This document shows, piece by piece, positions 15,987 through 24,987 of a stretch of DNA of 45,118 nt. The translations under genes were made by a program, and so were the position numbers. Source of the stretch: an uncultured Muribaculaceae bacterium (lineage in GTDB: Bacteria; Bacteroidota; Bacteroidia; Bacteroidales; Muribaculaceae); assembly GCA_910584055.1 (NCBI GenBank), contig CAJTZS010000034.1:1-45118 (forward strand). The letters run 5' to 3'. Each line of letters opens with the position of its first letter. The stretch's first letter is position 1. Under the pieces are notes generated by a model. That model saw only the letters and a program-made list of their open reading frames with translations. It was not told where the DNA came from and searched no databases.

Positions 15987-17450
15987 ATGGCAAAGCAAGT
16001 AATAGACTGCAGCCCATCTGCGGGCATAACAACCAACCAATCAAACGAGCATCAGAGAAGGTGGTCGGAAAAGAACTGGCAGCGTGCCGCCAAGACCGGT
16101 AACTATGACATAACCCGTGCCGGACTCAACTTCGAGATAGCCAGAGGTTGCATCGTCCAACCGATTGACACCTCCAAAAGCATCCCGCAACGTATGTGCG
16201 AGACTTTGAAAGAACGAGGTATCCAGGATCCTAATGCGGAACTTGAACGCAAAGGCAAGGAGGGCAACCGCCGTACTGTTGTCAACATCATCTTCGGAGG
16301 AAGCCGGGAGCAGATGCACCGTCTGGCTTTCGGCAATCAGACAGTTGATTTGGAACATGGCGCGGACAATTCATCCATCACCCGGTGTAAAGACATCGAA
16401 AATTGGGCCAGGGATATTTACAGATTCGCATGTGAAAAGTGGGGCGAAGAAAACATCATCGGCTTCTATGTCCACCTCGATGAGCGAAATCCGCATATCC
16501 ACTGCACCTTATTGCCGATTACACCGAGAAATAAGTTTTCGTATAAGGAACTGTTTGCCGGTTCTGATAAAAACGCTTTTCGTGAACGGACCATTCAGCT
16601 CCACAATGAACTGGCGTTGGTCAATGACCGATGGGGCCTCCGACGCGGACAGAGCAAGACAGAGACAGGTGCCCGCCATCGTTCAACCGAGGAATACCGG
16701 GCAGAGCTGCATCGTGAGTGTAATGATTTGGAAATACAGATTAGCGACAGGCACGAGACATTGAAGGAGCTGTATGCGGATATCCGTAAGGCAGAGAAAC
16801 GCTGCAAGGGTCTCAATACGATGATCGGAAATCTTGAGACACGCGAGGCAGACCTCAATGACCAGATTGACCGGCTGGAGTCTGACCTCGAATCGGGGAA
16901 CGGCGATGCCGAAGAACTGCGTCAGCGAATCTCTGGCCTTGAGGATGAACTTCGTGTCACCGAATCATCACTTGAAGACAAACGACAAAAACTCAAGACC
17001 GCCGACCGGCAGCTTGCACAGCTTCAGGATGAATTGAAGTCTGCCAACGAGAAACGCTCCAATGCGCTGAAAGAATACCACAATTTCACGGAGAAGAACC
17101 AGGAGCAGATGCGCATGAGACTGACGGATGCCGTGTTCGGAAGGTCAGTTGTCGATATGCGCTCTCTGCTGGCGGCAATGACGCCGGAACAGAAGGCCGG
17201 TTTCGACGGGGAATTTCTCATGGCAATGGCTGAGAAACCCAACGAAATTCTGAAATGTGCTATGTATCTGTTCGCCGGGTATCTCGACGGGGCAATTCAG
17301 TTCGCCAAGGGAAGCGGCGGCGGTGGCTCCGCATCCGACCTTCCGTGGGGCCGCGATCCGAATGAGGATGACCGTCGCTTTGCCTACCGCTGCATGATGC
17401 AGGCGCACAAGATGCTCCGTCCAGCACCCAAGCAGGTAAAACGACATTGA
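15987..17450 (+). CDS. MobV/Pre-family relaxase
   Basis: 487 aa. The MobV histidine/acid motif HLDERNPHIH is at residues 163-172 (HxDExxPHxH), in a domain of about residues 35-220, as in Pre/Mob relaxases (PF01076) of Bacteroides mobilizable elements. Residues ~230-375 form a long coiled coil with repeated Glu/Leu/Asp. It nicks one DNA strand at oriT and pilots it through a type IV secretion system. No second mob gene follows. It ends just before the 34-bp direct-repeat site of the next promoter. Confidence 0.92.
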   Translation: MAKQVIDCSPSAGITTNQSNEHQRRWSEKNWQRAAKTGNYDITRAGLNFEIARGCIVQPIDTSKSIPQRMCETLKERGIQDPNAELERKGKEGNRRTVVNIIFGGSREQMHRLAFGNQTVDLEHGADNSSITRCKDIENWARDIYRFACEKWGEENIIGFYVHLDERNPHIHCTLLPITPRNKFSYKELFAGSDKNAFRERTIQLHNELALVNDRWGLRRGQSKTETGARHRSTEEYRAELHRECNDLEIQISDRHETLKELYADIRKAEKRCKGLNTMIGNLETREADLNDQIDRLESDLESGNGDAEELRQRISGLEDELRVTESSLEDKRQKLKTADRQLAQLQDELKSANEKRSNALKEYHNFTEKNQEQMRMRLTDAVFGRSVVDMRSLLAAMTPEQKAGFDGEFLMAMAEKPNEILKCAMYLFAGYLDGAIQFAKGSGGGGSASDLPWGRDPNEDDRRFAYRCMMQAHKMLRPAPKQVKRH

Positions 17451-17456
17451 CAATGA

Positions 17457-17490
17457 ATGAGTGCCGGAAAATAGTGCCGATTTCATGATA
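17457..17490 (+). promoter_or_regulatory. 34-bp direct-repeat operator, copy 1
   Basis: Two AGTGCCG half-sites (17460-17466, 17473-17479) lie 13 bp apart. The whole site matches the minus strand of 42790-42757 at 31 of 34 bases. The likely promoter box CTTTGC follows, with TTTG at 17561 after a 70-bp gap. It is probably an activator site. Confidence 0.7.
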
Positions 17491-17588
17491 TATATAAAGC
17501 GACTTAAATAATCGGCTGATTCATAGAGGATATTTCGCTGTCGCATCTTTTATGTTTTCCTTTGCACTCAAATTTCAAAACCAATCAG

Positions 17589-19091
17589 ATGAAACACAAA
17601 CTTTACATACTCTCAGTCGCTCTGATGGCAAGTGCCGTCAGTTCAGACGCTTTCGCTTACGCCCAAACATCCCGGACACATCCCGGTGATGTCAAGGAGC
17701 TTATCTACAAACCGTCAGTCTCATATAACAAGGATGTTATCGAGTCTCCCGGATGGAAAGGCAACTGGTTCATCGGAGCCGACGGCGGCATCAACGCGTT
17801 CCTTGGCACCCCTATGGGATGTAATGACCTCGGCGGTCGTATCAAGGGGCAGTTCGGCATCAACGCCGGCAAGTGGTTCACCCCGACTGTAGGCAGCAGG
17901 CTGTCATTTAACGGTTACTGGCTCTCAAGTCCCGAAAGCAAAACCCAAACCGGATGGGGCGTATCCTCCGAAATCCTATGGAATCTCACGAACTCTCTGT
18001 ATGGCAACCATGACAAGACACGCTTCGGTCTGATTCCGTATCTCGGTGTGGGGATGCTCCATAACAGACAGGCACAGACAAATCCTTTTGCCCTCAGCTA
18101 TGGTGTTATAGCCCAATACGGCCTTACTTCCAGACTGAAGCTGAATCTCGAATTAGGCTGCAAGACCACATTCTCGGACTTCGACGGATTCGGAACGGCA
18201 AACCGCTTCGGTGGTGACAACATACTGTCTCTGTCTGCCGGAGTATCTTTCACACTGGGCAGTCCGGGATTCCGCAAGGTCGTTGATGCCAGACCTGTGA
18301 TGCTGGATAACTCGCGTCTGCGGGAACTTTGCCTTTCACTCTCGGATGAGAATGGCAGGTTGTCGCGTAAATCTTCCAACGATGACCGTATTGTTGCCGA
18401 ATTGAAGAAGATTCTAGAGATTGAAGGTTTGCTTACCCGATACGGCAATATCTTCAATAAGGAATATAACAATGACAATACCGTCAGTCATTACCCGGTC
18501 AATGATTATTCCGGTCTTAACAGCCTTCGCGCAAGGCTCAAGGGTGCTAAGAACGATTACAGTTCCAAAATGCTTCGGGACATTGAAGATCTTGATGGAA
18601 TTGATTATGAGACTGACTACATCGACAGCCTGATCAATGGTGAGCCTGCCGATTCAATAGCCGGATTAGAATTTGCCGGTAATGGTAGTGCCTCCTCGGA
18701 TTCAGTTGCCGTATTGAATAATGACAATTATCTGGCACTCATTCAGTCCGGGAAGAAGTGCATCGGTAGTCCGATATTCTTCTTCTTTGACCTCGGAACA
18801 ACTAATCTGACCGATAAGTCTCAGCTTGTAAATCTCGATGAGATTGCCCGTGTCACCAAACAGTATGGGCTTACTCTGCGAGTGACCGGGGCTGCTGACA
18901 GCGAAACCGGAACCGGTGATATTAATCACCGACTCGGCAACGGCCGTGCCGATTATATCATCAGTCAGCTTCATCAACGAGGCATCAACACCTCCCTCAT
19001 AACCAAAATCAACCAAGGCGGCATCGACCGTTTCAATCCCGGCGAAGCCAACCGCCACTGCAAGATAGAGCTATTTCTTACTGCCAGATAA
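17589..19091 (+). CDS. OmpA-like outer-membrane protein
   Basis: 500 aa. A signal peptide (MKHKLYILSVALMASAVSSDAFA) is followed by a glycine/aromatic β-barrel region (about 45-240), a charged linker, and an OmpA C-terminal peptidoglycan-binding-like domain at about 390-500 (IFFFFDLGTTNLTD...RLGNGRADYIISQLHQRGI). One domain anchors in the outer membrane and the other contacts the cell wall. ATG 17589 is used because homology and the signal peptide begin there. Its promoter region shares an operator with the transfer operon, so it is probably made together with the mating apparatus, perhaps for envelope anchoring or exclusion. Confidence 0.82.
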   Translation: MKHKLYILSVALMASAVSSDAFAYAQTSRTHPGDVKELIYKPSVSYNKDVIESPGWKGNWFIGADGGINAFLGTPMGCNDLGGRIKGQFGINAGKWFTPTVGSRLSFNGYWLSSPESKTQTGWGVSSEILWNLTNSLYGNHDKTRFGLIPYLGVGMLHNRQAQTNPFALSYGVIAQYGLTSRLKLNLELGCKTTFSDFDGFGTANRFGGDNILSLSAGVSFTLGSPGFRKVVDARPVMLDNSRLRELCLSLSDENGRLSRKSSNDDRIVAELKKILEIEGLLTRYGNIFNKEYNNDNTVSHYPVNDYSGLNSLRARLKGAKNDYSSKMLRDIEDLDGIDYETDYIDSLINGEPADSIAGLEFAGNGSASSDSVAVLNNDNYLALIQSGKKCIGSPIFFFFDLGTTNLTDKSQLVNLDEIARVTKQYGLTLRVTGAADSETGTGDINHRLGNGRADYIISQLHQRGINTSLITKINQGGIDRFNPGEANRHCKIELFLTAR

Positions 19092-19132
19092 AATTACTTT
19101 TTCATAATTGGTTACTGATTTTTCGTAATGCG

Positions 19133-19167
19133 AAGCAGCCCGACCGTGAGGCCGGGCTGCTTTGTTT
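19133..19167 (+). terminator. Intrinsic terminator of ompA-like gene, intron target
   Basis: AGCAGCCCG (19134-19142) pairs perfectly with CGGGCTGCT (19153-19161) and is followed by TTGTTT. The group IIC intron starts directly after this T tract, which is the preferred site for class C introns. Confidence 0.85.
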
Positions 19168-21106
19168 GTTCGCCCAGCATGTATTCAGTCTAACAGGTGC
19201 AAGTCCTCGGCGCGCCCGATAGCGGGAAGTGCTCAGCCAAAGACAAGGGTGTCGGTCGCAAGGCCGAATCTGAAGGAAGTCGGCGGCAAACGTCTGGCCT
19301 GACGTACAGAAACTTGATATCAAGGCAGTCCAAGGTGGGTAAGGTTGCAAACGAAACCGAAGCCCGATAGCTATACGGAACCAAGGCTGTAAATCAAGCA
19401 GGCATAAGGCGAAAAGACTATTGAATACTTAACTGGGGAGGTCTCACGGACGCGGCGGAGATGTTTTTTTTTTCAAAGTCGACGGAGTAAAGCTTGCCGT
19501 GAGAAGTCAGCCGAGACCATAGTACCCGATGGAGATAGCATAGGGGAAGGGTCGAACCTAACCGAAGTGAACACCACAAACGCCATCAAATGAAAGGAAG
19601 AATGCAGAAAATATCGACACAGAGCGATAGCCGCCCTCCGAAGAATAGGCCGGAAGCCGAAAGCTACGAGGGGGTGCAGACTTACATGGACGTGGTGGAC
19701 GGATGTCTCACAACGGAACAACCAAAGACGGAATACCCTCTTTTGGAGCGAATCCTCTCGTCGGCCAATCTGAACTCGGCATATCTGCAAGTGAAGCGCA
19801 ACGGCGGAGCGGCAGGAGTTGACAAAATGGACTGCGACCGGCTGCTCGGCTATCTCATCGAGCACGGCGAGGAACTGAAAGAGCGTATTCGCCAACGGAC
19901 ATACCGTCCGAATCCCGTCCGTAGGGTAGAGATACCCAAGGACAACGGAGGCAAACGCCAGCTGGGAATACCCACGGTGGTAGACCGCATGTTTCAGCAG
20001 GCGATTGCCCAGGTGCTCAGTCCTATCTATGAACGACAGTTCAGCGATGGAAGTTACGGCTTCCGCCCCAGACGAGGAGGCAAGAAAGCGCTGATAACAG
20101 CGACAAAGATAGTGGAACGAGGCTATCATTATGCAGTTGACATAGACCTTGAACGCTTTTTTGACACGGTTAATCACGCCAAGCTGATAGAGATACTGCA
20201 ACGAACAATCAAGGACGATGCGGTCATCTCGCTCATCCACCGCTATCTCAACGCAGGGATTATGAAAGGCGGCAAATACGAACCGAGCGAAGAGGGAACG
20301 CCGCAAGGAGGCCCTTTAAGCCCACTGCTTGCCAACATCATGCTCAATGAACTGGACAAAGAACTTGAAAAACGCGGACATCCGTTCGTGCGCTATGCCG
20401 ACGACGGCCTAATCTTCTGTCGGAGCAAACGGGCGGCCGAACGTGTCAGAGAGAGTATCGCCAAGTTCATAGAGGGGCGCCTCAAACTCAAAGTCAACCG
20501 CGAAAAGACCGAAGCTGCCTATATCGGCAGGCTTAAATTCCTTGGCTACGGCTTCTATGTCCGCAACGGAAAATGCCGTCTGCGGCTGCATAAGAAGAGC
20601 GAAGCCAAACTGCGCCGCCGCCTCAAAGCCATTACTTCGAGAAGCAATGGAATGGGGTATGCCAGGCGCAAAACTGTCCTTCGGGAATACCTCCGAGGAT
20701 GGACGGAATATTACAGTCTGGCCGATATGGGAAGCAAAGTCAAGGAGATAGACCAATGGTTGCGCCGTCGCATCCGTATGTGTATATGGAAATCGTGGAA
20801 ACGTGTCAGAACGCGCGTCCACAATCTGATACGCTGCGGTATAGACAAACACAAAGCCTACGAATGGGGCAACACGAGCAAGGGATACTGGCGCATAGCC
20901 GACAGTTGGATACTGACGCGGGCACTACCTACGGACAAACTCCACGCAGCCGGCTATGACTGGATAGGTTGTTATTATACAGCATCGAAGCTGCCGAAAG
21001 GTTAGGAACCGCCGTATGCCGAACGGCACGTACGGTGGTGTGAGAGGTCGGTAAACACGAAAGCAGGAGATAAACACCTGCGATTAGTGTTTACCTCCTA
21101 CTCGAT
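19168..21106 (+). mobile_element. Group IIC intron (about 1.94 kb)
   Basis: The 5' end GTTCGCCCAGCATG, the blocks AAGGGTGTC, GAATCTGAAGGAAG, GGGGAGGTCT and CATAGTACCC, and domain V at about 21005-21039 (CCGCCGTATGCC ... GGCACGTACGGTGG) match the Oceanobacillus-type class C ribozyme. Domain VI has stems GGTAAACAC/GTGTTTACC and GCAGG/CCTGC and an unpaired A. The maturase is encoded in domain IV. Insertion just after a terminator stem-loop fits class C. The end points are inferred by alignment from memory (5' G at 19168, 3' end ...CTCGAT at 21106). A ten-T run at 19464-19473 interrupts domain III. Confidence 0.85.
19590..21005 (+). CDS. ltrA: Group II intron reverse transcriptase/maturase
   Basis: 471 aa. 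The RT domain runs from about 50 to 330, with the catalytic motif YADD (FVRYADDGLIF) and the earlier AVDIDLERFFDTV and TPQGGPLSPLLANI blocks. The maturase (X) domain follows (FLGYGFYV ... LREYLRGWTEYYSLADMGSKVKEIDQWLRRRIRMCIWKSWK). There is no HNH endonuclease, as is normal for class C introns. It copies intron RNA into DNA and helps splicing. The frame is intact, so the intron is probably still mobile. Confidence 0.93.
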   Translation: MKGRMQKISTQSDSRPPKNRPEAESYEGVQTYMDVVDGCLTTEQPKTEYPLLERILSSANLNSAYLQVKRNGGAAGVDKMDCDRLLGYLIEHGEELKERIRQRTYRPNPVRRVEIPKDNGGKRQLGIPTVVDRMFQQAIAQVLSPIYERQFSDGSYGFRPRRGGKKALITATKIVERGYHYAVDIDLERFFDTVNHAKLIEILQRTIKDDAVISLIHRYLNAGIMKGGKYEPSEEGTPQGGPLSPLLANIMLNELDKELEKRGHPFVRYADDGLIFCRSKRAAERVRESIAKFIEGRLKLKVNREKTEAAYIGRLKFLGYGFYVRNGKCRLRLHKKSEAKLRRRLKAITSRSNGMGYARRKTVLREYLRGWTEYYSLADMGSKVKEIDQWLRRRIRMCIWKSWKRVRTRVHNLIRCGIDKHKAYEWGNTSKGYWRIADSWILTRALPTDKLHAAGYDWIGCYYTASKLPKG

Positions 21107-21126
21107 CGTTACCCTTTGTGGGATTG

Positions 21127-21192
21127 TCAATCCCAGTCGTTAAGGTTGGCTATATAAGCGTCAACCGATTCATCATCGAATAACTCCGGTGA
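21127..21192 (-). pseudogene. C-terminal remnant related to the 51-aa Cys protein
   Basis: The minus frame reads SPELFDDESVDAYIANLNDWD then stop, preceded by TAA and lacking a start codon. Its end resembles that of the 24372-24527 gene (DVDRYVESLDDWD), and TCAATCCCAGTCGT is identical DNA at both stops. It is probably the tail of a decayed duplicate. It lies between the intron and mmcQ. Confidence 0.5.
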
Positions 21193-21210
21193 TTAGAAAG
21201 ATTTATGTCT

Positions 21211-21561
21211 TTATCGTTTCTTGGTATATTTCGATTTGACGATATTATATGACCTTCTGACGAGATCGTAGATTTCTCGGTCAGAAACGTCGCCGTGAAG
21301 GTTGAGCTGAATCCAATGCCGTTCACTCATGTTTCTATGGCTACTGACTGATAAACGAGTCATCTTCAGTTCTTCGATTACATCGGGAACAGCCTTGACC
21401 GTCACTGAGGTAAAATCGTCCATATCGGTCATGCAAAACATGTGGTCAAGGATATAGAACACAAGGACAGAGTCAAAGCGTCTGGCAAACCTCCCGAAAG
21501 GTGTCTTCTCAGTCACACCCTCCATCGAAAGGCAATAGTCTCTCAGTTCCTCGATATTCAT
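21211..21561 (-). CDS. MmcQ/YjbR family protein
   Basis: 116 aa, the usual length for the family. Characteristic segments are visible: NIEELRDYCLSMEGVTEKTPFG at the start, FCMTDMDD in the middle, and HWIQLNLHGDVSDREIYDLVRRSYNIV near the end. These are small CyaY-like-fold proteins suggested to bind DNA; the function is unclear. A strong AAAGGAGG precedes the ATG. It is the last intact gene of the HU-recD2 operon. Confidence 0.85.
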   Translation of the reverse strand: MNIEELRDYCLSMEGVTEKTPFGRFARRFDSVLVFYILDHMFCMTDMDDFTSVTVKAVPDVIEELKMTRLSVSSHRNMSERHWIQLNLHGDVSDREIYDLVRRSYNIVKSKYTKKR

Positions 21562-21563
21562 TA

Positions 21564-21992
21564 TTATACCTCCTTTATTTCAGGATTGATTTCAATAAGC
21601 TGTGCAATGAATTTATCGCGATTATTGGGCGAGATTTCCAATGGCGCATAGCTTTTCCATACAGTGCGGTCAATAAAACTTATGGATACTCGCAGATGAG
21701 ACATTCCAGCTGTCGCAAGATATCCGGTTGTCTTCTTTACATCCTTGATATTTAAGATGGGCAACCGCATGGGTCTGAAAAACTGATATATTACCAAATC
21801 TTTATCATCAATCTCATACCAACATCCGAACATGAGCCACGCATACAACAATGTCGTCAGTCCGCTAACGAAAACTATATACCACCATGACATTCCGATA
21901 GCTGACAGCCATATAATACCGAGGAATCCGATTGTAACAAGCCAGACCCACCAGTCAATTTTTGAACGATAAACAGCCTTTTTTACACTCAT
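21564..21992 (-). CDS. Membrane protein with PH-like domain (142 aa)
   Basis: Two hydrophobic helices (WWVWLVTIGFLGIIWLSAIG and WWYIVFVSGLTTLLYAWLMFG) are followed by a bacterial PH-like β domain (YEIDDKDLVIYQFFRPMRLPILNIKDVKKTT). The ATG at 21992 overlaps the recD2 stop by 4 nt; longer starts are read from inside recD2. The role is unknown. Confidence 0.75.
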   Translation of the reverse strand: MSVKKAVYRSKIDWWVWLVTIGFLGIIWLSAIGMSWWYIVFVSGLTTLLYAWLMFGCWYEIDDKDLVIYQFFRPMRLPILNIKDVKKTTGYLATAGMSHLRVSISFIDRTVWKSYAPLEISPNNRDKFIAQLIEINPEIKEV

Positions 21993-24124
21993 TTCGTTTC
22001 GTTTAGCCGCTCCTTCAGCTTGGTGTTGCGTTTGGAAACGGTCTGGTTTCTTATGGCGTATGCGAGGGCTTTTGTTGTGCCGACGAGTACGCATATTTTC
22101 TTCGCTCGGGTTATGCCGGTATAGATGAGGTTGCGCTGGAGCATGACAAAATGTTTCATCGTCACTGGCATCACGACCACCGGGAGCTCGGATCCTTGGC
22201 TCTTGTGGATTGTAATGGCGTATGCCTGTACAATCTCGTCAAGTTCAGTTATATCATATTCGACAGGGCGGTTGTCGAAATTAACGGTCAGAGTACGCTC
22301 ATTCGTATCTACTGCGGTTATATATCCGATGTCGCCGTTGAACACGTTCTTGTCGTAGTTATTGCGGATCTGCATCACTTTGTCACCCTGACGGAAAGTG
22401 TAGCCGCCGCGAGTCAGTGACGGACCTGTCGGGTTGAGGGCATTTTGCAGTTCTATATTGAGATTACCGGCGCCCACCGTGCCGCGTTGCATCGGCGTCA
22501 GCACTTGTATCTCTTTCGGCGGGAAACCGTATTTCTTAGGCAATCGGTCGCGCACAAGTCCGATAATGAGCTGGACCATTTCGTCGGCATCCTCCTGATT
22601 TATGAAGAAGAAGTCTGTGTCAAGACCGTTTTTTATATTCGGGAACTGTCCGGCGTTTATGGCGTGGGCGTTCATCACAATCCGGCTCGACTGAGCCTGA
22701 CGGAAAATGCGTGTCAGCCTTACAACCGGAATCTGCCGCGAGTCGATGATGTCGCGCAACACATTACCTGCTCCGACGCTCGGCAACTGGTCGATGTCGC
22801 CAACGAGAATCAGGCGCATATTCGATGGAATGGCTTTCATCAGATTGTAAAACAGCAAAATGTCAATCATTGAACATTCATCAACAATCAGTGCGTCACC
22901 CTCCAGCGGATTCTCTTCATTGCGTTTGTATCCGTCCATCGGATTGTATTCCAGAAGACGGTGTATTGTCTTGGCCTCCATTCCGGTTGCCTCGGTCATT
23001 CGCTTGGCGGCGCGACCTGTGGGGGCAGCGAGAAGAATACTCATGCGCCGGGCGTTGAAAGCGGAGATTATTCCCTGTGTGGTGGTTGTCTTGCCAGTGC
23101 CGGGACCGCCGGTCAATACCATCACCTTTGAATCGAGAGCTTTCTGAATTGCCGACTGCTGCACCTCGTCATAGACGATTCCGCCGGATTTTGCGCTATA
23201 CTCAGCTTCCGGTTCTGCGGCAATATCTGAATTGAAAAGTGAGTTATCGGAGAGAAGCGACTGCAACCGTTTTGCCGAACCGTTCTCGGCATAGTAGAAC
23301 GGTGGCAGATAGATCACATCGTTGTCGGCAATAACATCCTTTGCCTCCATCATCGAGGCGAGAGCCTGCCGCACGGCAGTTTCCTCCGCCTCCAACAGTT
23401 TGACGGCGGCTTCGACCAACTGTTCCGGCTCGGCATATACATGACCTTCCTCGGCAAGCTCGTTGAGAGTGTAAAGTATTCCGCTACGGCAACGGCGAGG
23501 GTCATTCTTCTCATAACCCATCTTGGAGGCTATGCTGTCGGCGGTCTTGAAGCCGATACCCCAGATGTCATCGGCAAGCTGATAGGGATTATCCTTGACC
23601 TTGGCGATGGACTCCTTTTCATACTTGCGGTAAATCTTGGCGGCGAATGCGGTGCTGACCCCATGACCTTGCAAGAACACCATTACCTCCTTAATATCTT
23701 TCTGTTTCTCCCAGCTCTCGCGGATTTTCTCCATCCGTTTCTTCCCGAGACGTGGCACTTCAAGCAATCTCTCGATGTCGTTTTCGATTACATCGATAGT
23801 CTCCAGCCCGAAGCGGCTGACTATCGCCTTTGCGTATGCAGGTCCGATACCCTTGACCAGACCGCTGCCGAGGTATTTCTCTATACCATAAAGCGTGGCA
23901 GGCATCACCTCAGTCCATGACTGAGCCACAAACTGCTGACCATATTTCGAGTCAACACGCCAGTCTCCGTCAACGAGAAGGACACTGCCTACGGGTACAT
24001 CAAGCAAGGAGCCGGTAATGGTCACGAGATTGTCATATCCCTTTACCTTGACTTTCATCACCGACCAGCCGTTTTCCTGATTCTGGTAAGTGATATGCTC
24101 GACGACGCACCGTAGTTTAACCAT
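21989..24124 (-). CDS. recD2: RecD2-type SF1 helicase
   Basis: 711 aa. An N-terminal OB-like region and helix-hairpin-helix repeats (GSGLVKGIGPAYAKAIV; LLEVPRLGKKRMEKI; DIWGIGFKTADSIA) precede the helicase core with Walker A (GGPGTGKTTTT), DECSM (motif II), GDIDQLPSVGAG (motif III) and the C-terminal AITIHKSQGSE and TGITRAKK motifs. It is a 5'-3' DNA helicase for repair or processing. Its start overlaps the DUF3781 stop by one base. It is an intact full-length member carried in a cargo operon. Confidence 0.93.
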   Translation of the reverse strand: MVKLRCVVEHITYQNQENGWSVMKVKVKGYDNLVTITGSLLDVPVGSVLLVDGDWRVDSKYGQQFVAQSWTEVMPATLYGIEKYLGSGLVKGIGPAYAKAIVSRFGLETIDVIENDIERLLEVPRLGKKRMEKIRESWEKQKDIKEVMVFLQGHGVSTAFAAKIYRKYEKESIAKVKDNPYQLADDIWGIGFKTADSIASKMGYEKNDPRRCRSGILYTLNELAEEGHVYAEPEQLVEAAVKLLEAEETAVRQALASMMEAKDVIADNDVIYLPPFYYAENGSAKRLQSLLSDNSLFNSDIAAEPEAEYSAKSGGIVYDEVQQSAIQKALDSKVMVLTGGPGTGKTTTTQGIISAFNARRMSILLAAPTGRAAKRMTEATGMEAKTIHRLLEYNPMDGYKRNEENPLEGDALIVDECSMIDILLFYNLMKAIPSNMRLILVGDIDQLPSVGAGNVLRDIIDSRQIPVVRLTRIFRQAQSSRIVMNAHAINAGQFPNIKNGLDTDFFFINQEDADEMVQLIIGLVRDRLPKKYGFPPKEIQVLTPMQRGTVGAGNLNIELQNALNPTGPSLTRGGYTFRQGDKVMQIRNNYDKNVFNGDIGYITAVDTNERTLTVNFDNRPVEYDITELDEIVQAYAITIHKSQGSELPVVVMPVTMKHFVMLQRNLIYTGITRAKKICVLVGTTKALAYAIRNQTVSKRNTKLKERLNETK

Positions 24125-24366
24125 TATATTTTATGTGCCGTGATTATGGTGTTGCTTTTAGCATTGACTGTTACGCGTACATGTCCGGCGGTCACATACC
24201 AGTTTTTGCCTTTACGTTCAAACTTGGCAAAATCTTCAAGAATGAAACTACGGCAAAAATTCACAGCGTCAATAGAGTCCGGCAAATCCAAATTCCGCCT
24301 GATACGCTCGACTCCTAAAGGTGTCGTATGTAAATCTGTTATGCTGAACGGATATTCTTCATTCAT
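24124..24366 (-). CDS. DUF3781 family protein (80 aa)
   Basis: It carries the pattern of DUF3781: TTPLGVERIRRNLDL, a central Cys-containing helix, and the C-terminal GKNWYVTAGHVRVTVNAKSNTIITAHK. The family is small, widespread and uncharacterised. ATG 24366 is used, since the TTG 9 nt upstream overlaps the preceding gene's stop. It is coupled to recD2 (TAATG). Confidence 0.78.
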   Translation of the reverse strand: MNEEYPFSITDLHTTPLGVERIRRNLDLPDSIDAVNFCRSFILEDFAKFERKGKNWYVTAGHVRVTVNAKSNTIITAHKI

Positions 24367-24371
24367 TTTTT

Positions 24372-24527
24372 TCAATCCCAGTCGTCAAGAGATTCAACAT
24401 ATCGGTCAACATCAAGAATCGTAATATACTTACTGCGTTTTCCCTGACATTCAACGCAGTTGCAGGTGTTTGATTGAATATGGATGTTTTCGACCTTGGA
24501 CTGCTCCTCTTCGTTTTCTTCTTCCAT
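24372..24527 (-). CDS. 51-aa acidic Cys-motif protein
   Basis: It starts MEEENEEEQSKVENI, has CNCVEC in the middle and ends DRYVESLDDWD. The four nearby cysteine/acid positions suggest metal binding. ATG 24527 lies 2 bp after the HU stop, and the gene ends 5 bp before DUF3781, so it fills its slot in the operon. I assign no function. A related tail at 21127-21192 suggests a gene family. Confidence 0.7.
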   Translation of the reverse strand: MEEENEEEQSKVENIHIQSNTCNCVECQGKRSKYITILDVDRYVESLDDWD

Positions 24528-24529
24528 AA

Positions 24530-24805
24530 TCACTTTGCGACTTCGTCCTTGAAGGAGTTGGCGGGTTTGAAAGACGGAATGTTGTGAGCAGGGATGATGA
24601 GCGTAGTATTCTTACTGATATTACGGGCTGTTTTCTCGGCTCTCTGTTTGACGGTGAATGAACCGAAGCCACGGAGATATACGTTTTCCCCATGAGCGAG
24701 GCTGTCCTTAACCACAGTCATGAACTGCTCAACGATAGTGAGCACAGAGGCTTTGTCGATACCAGTTGTCTTAGCTATCTCGCTAACTATATCTGCTTTA
24801 GTCAT
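24530..24805 (-). CDS. HU/IHF family DNA-binding protein
   Basis: 91 aa, the standard length. MTKADIVSEIAKTTG starts a typical helical dimer domain; GFGSFTVKQRAEKTARNISKN precedes the DNA-gripping arm (residues ~55-75, with IIPAHNIPSFKP). It bends DNA and may serve recombination or element replication. It is first in a six-gene operon with recD2, behind a TAATTTTG box. Confidence 0.93.
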   Translation of the reverse strand: MTKADIVSEIAKTTGIDKASVLTIVEQFMTVVKDSLAHGENVYLRGFGSFTVKQRAEKTARNISKNTTLIIPAHNIPSFKPANSFKDEVAK

Positions 24806-24845
24806 ATTGTCTGTATTATTATGAATTTGATAAGTTTTCCGAACA

Positions 24846-24853
24846 CAAAATTA
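24846..24853 (-). promoter_or_regulatory. -7 box for HU operon
   Basis: The minus-strand TAATTTTG matches TAnnTTTG about 40 bp from the HU ATG. Confidence 0.65.
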
Positions 24854-24987
24854 CTAAAAATCGGGTAATTATTGAAATGCGATGATTCTCTCAGCGTCAA
24901 TCAAAAGATTGAGTCTATGGTGACAAAAGGTATGTGAATTACAGCCGTTTTGTCATTGTAGTGAGATTTGTTATAATATTGAGGCAT

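Noticed and set aside
19473..20306. 277-residue frame antisense to the maturase
   Set aside because: It is opposite an unmistakable reverse transcriptase within a group II intron.
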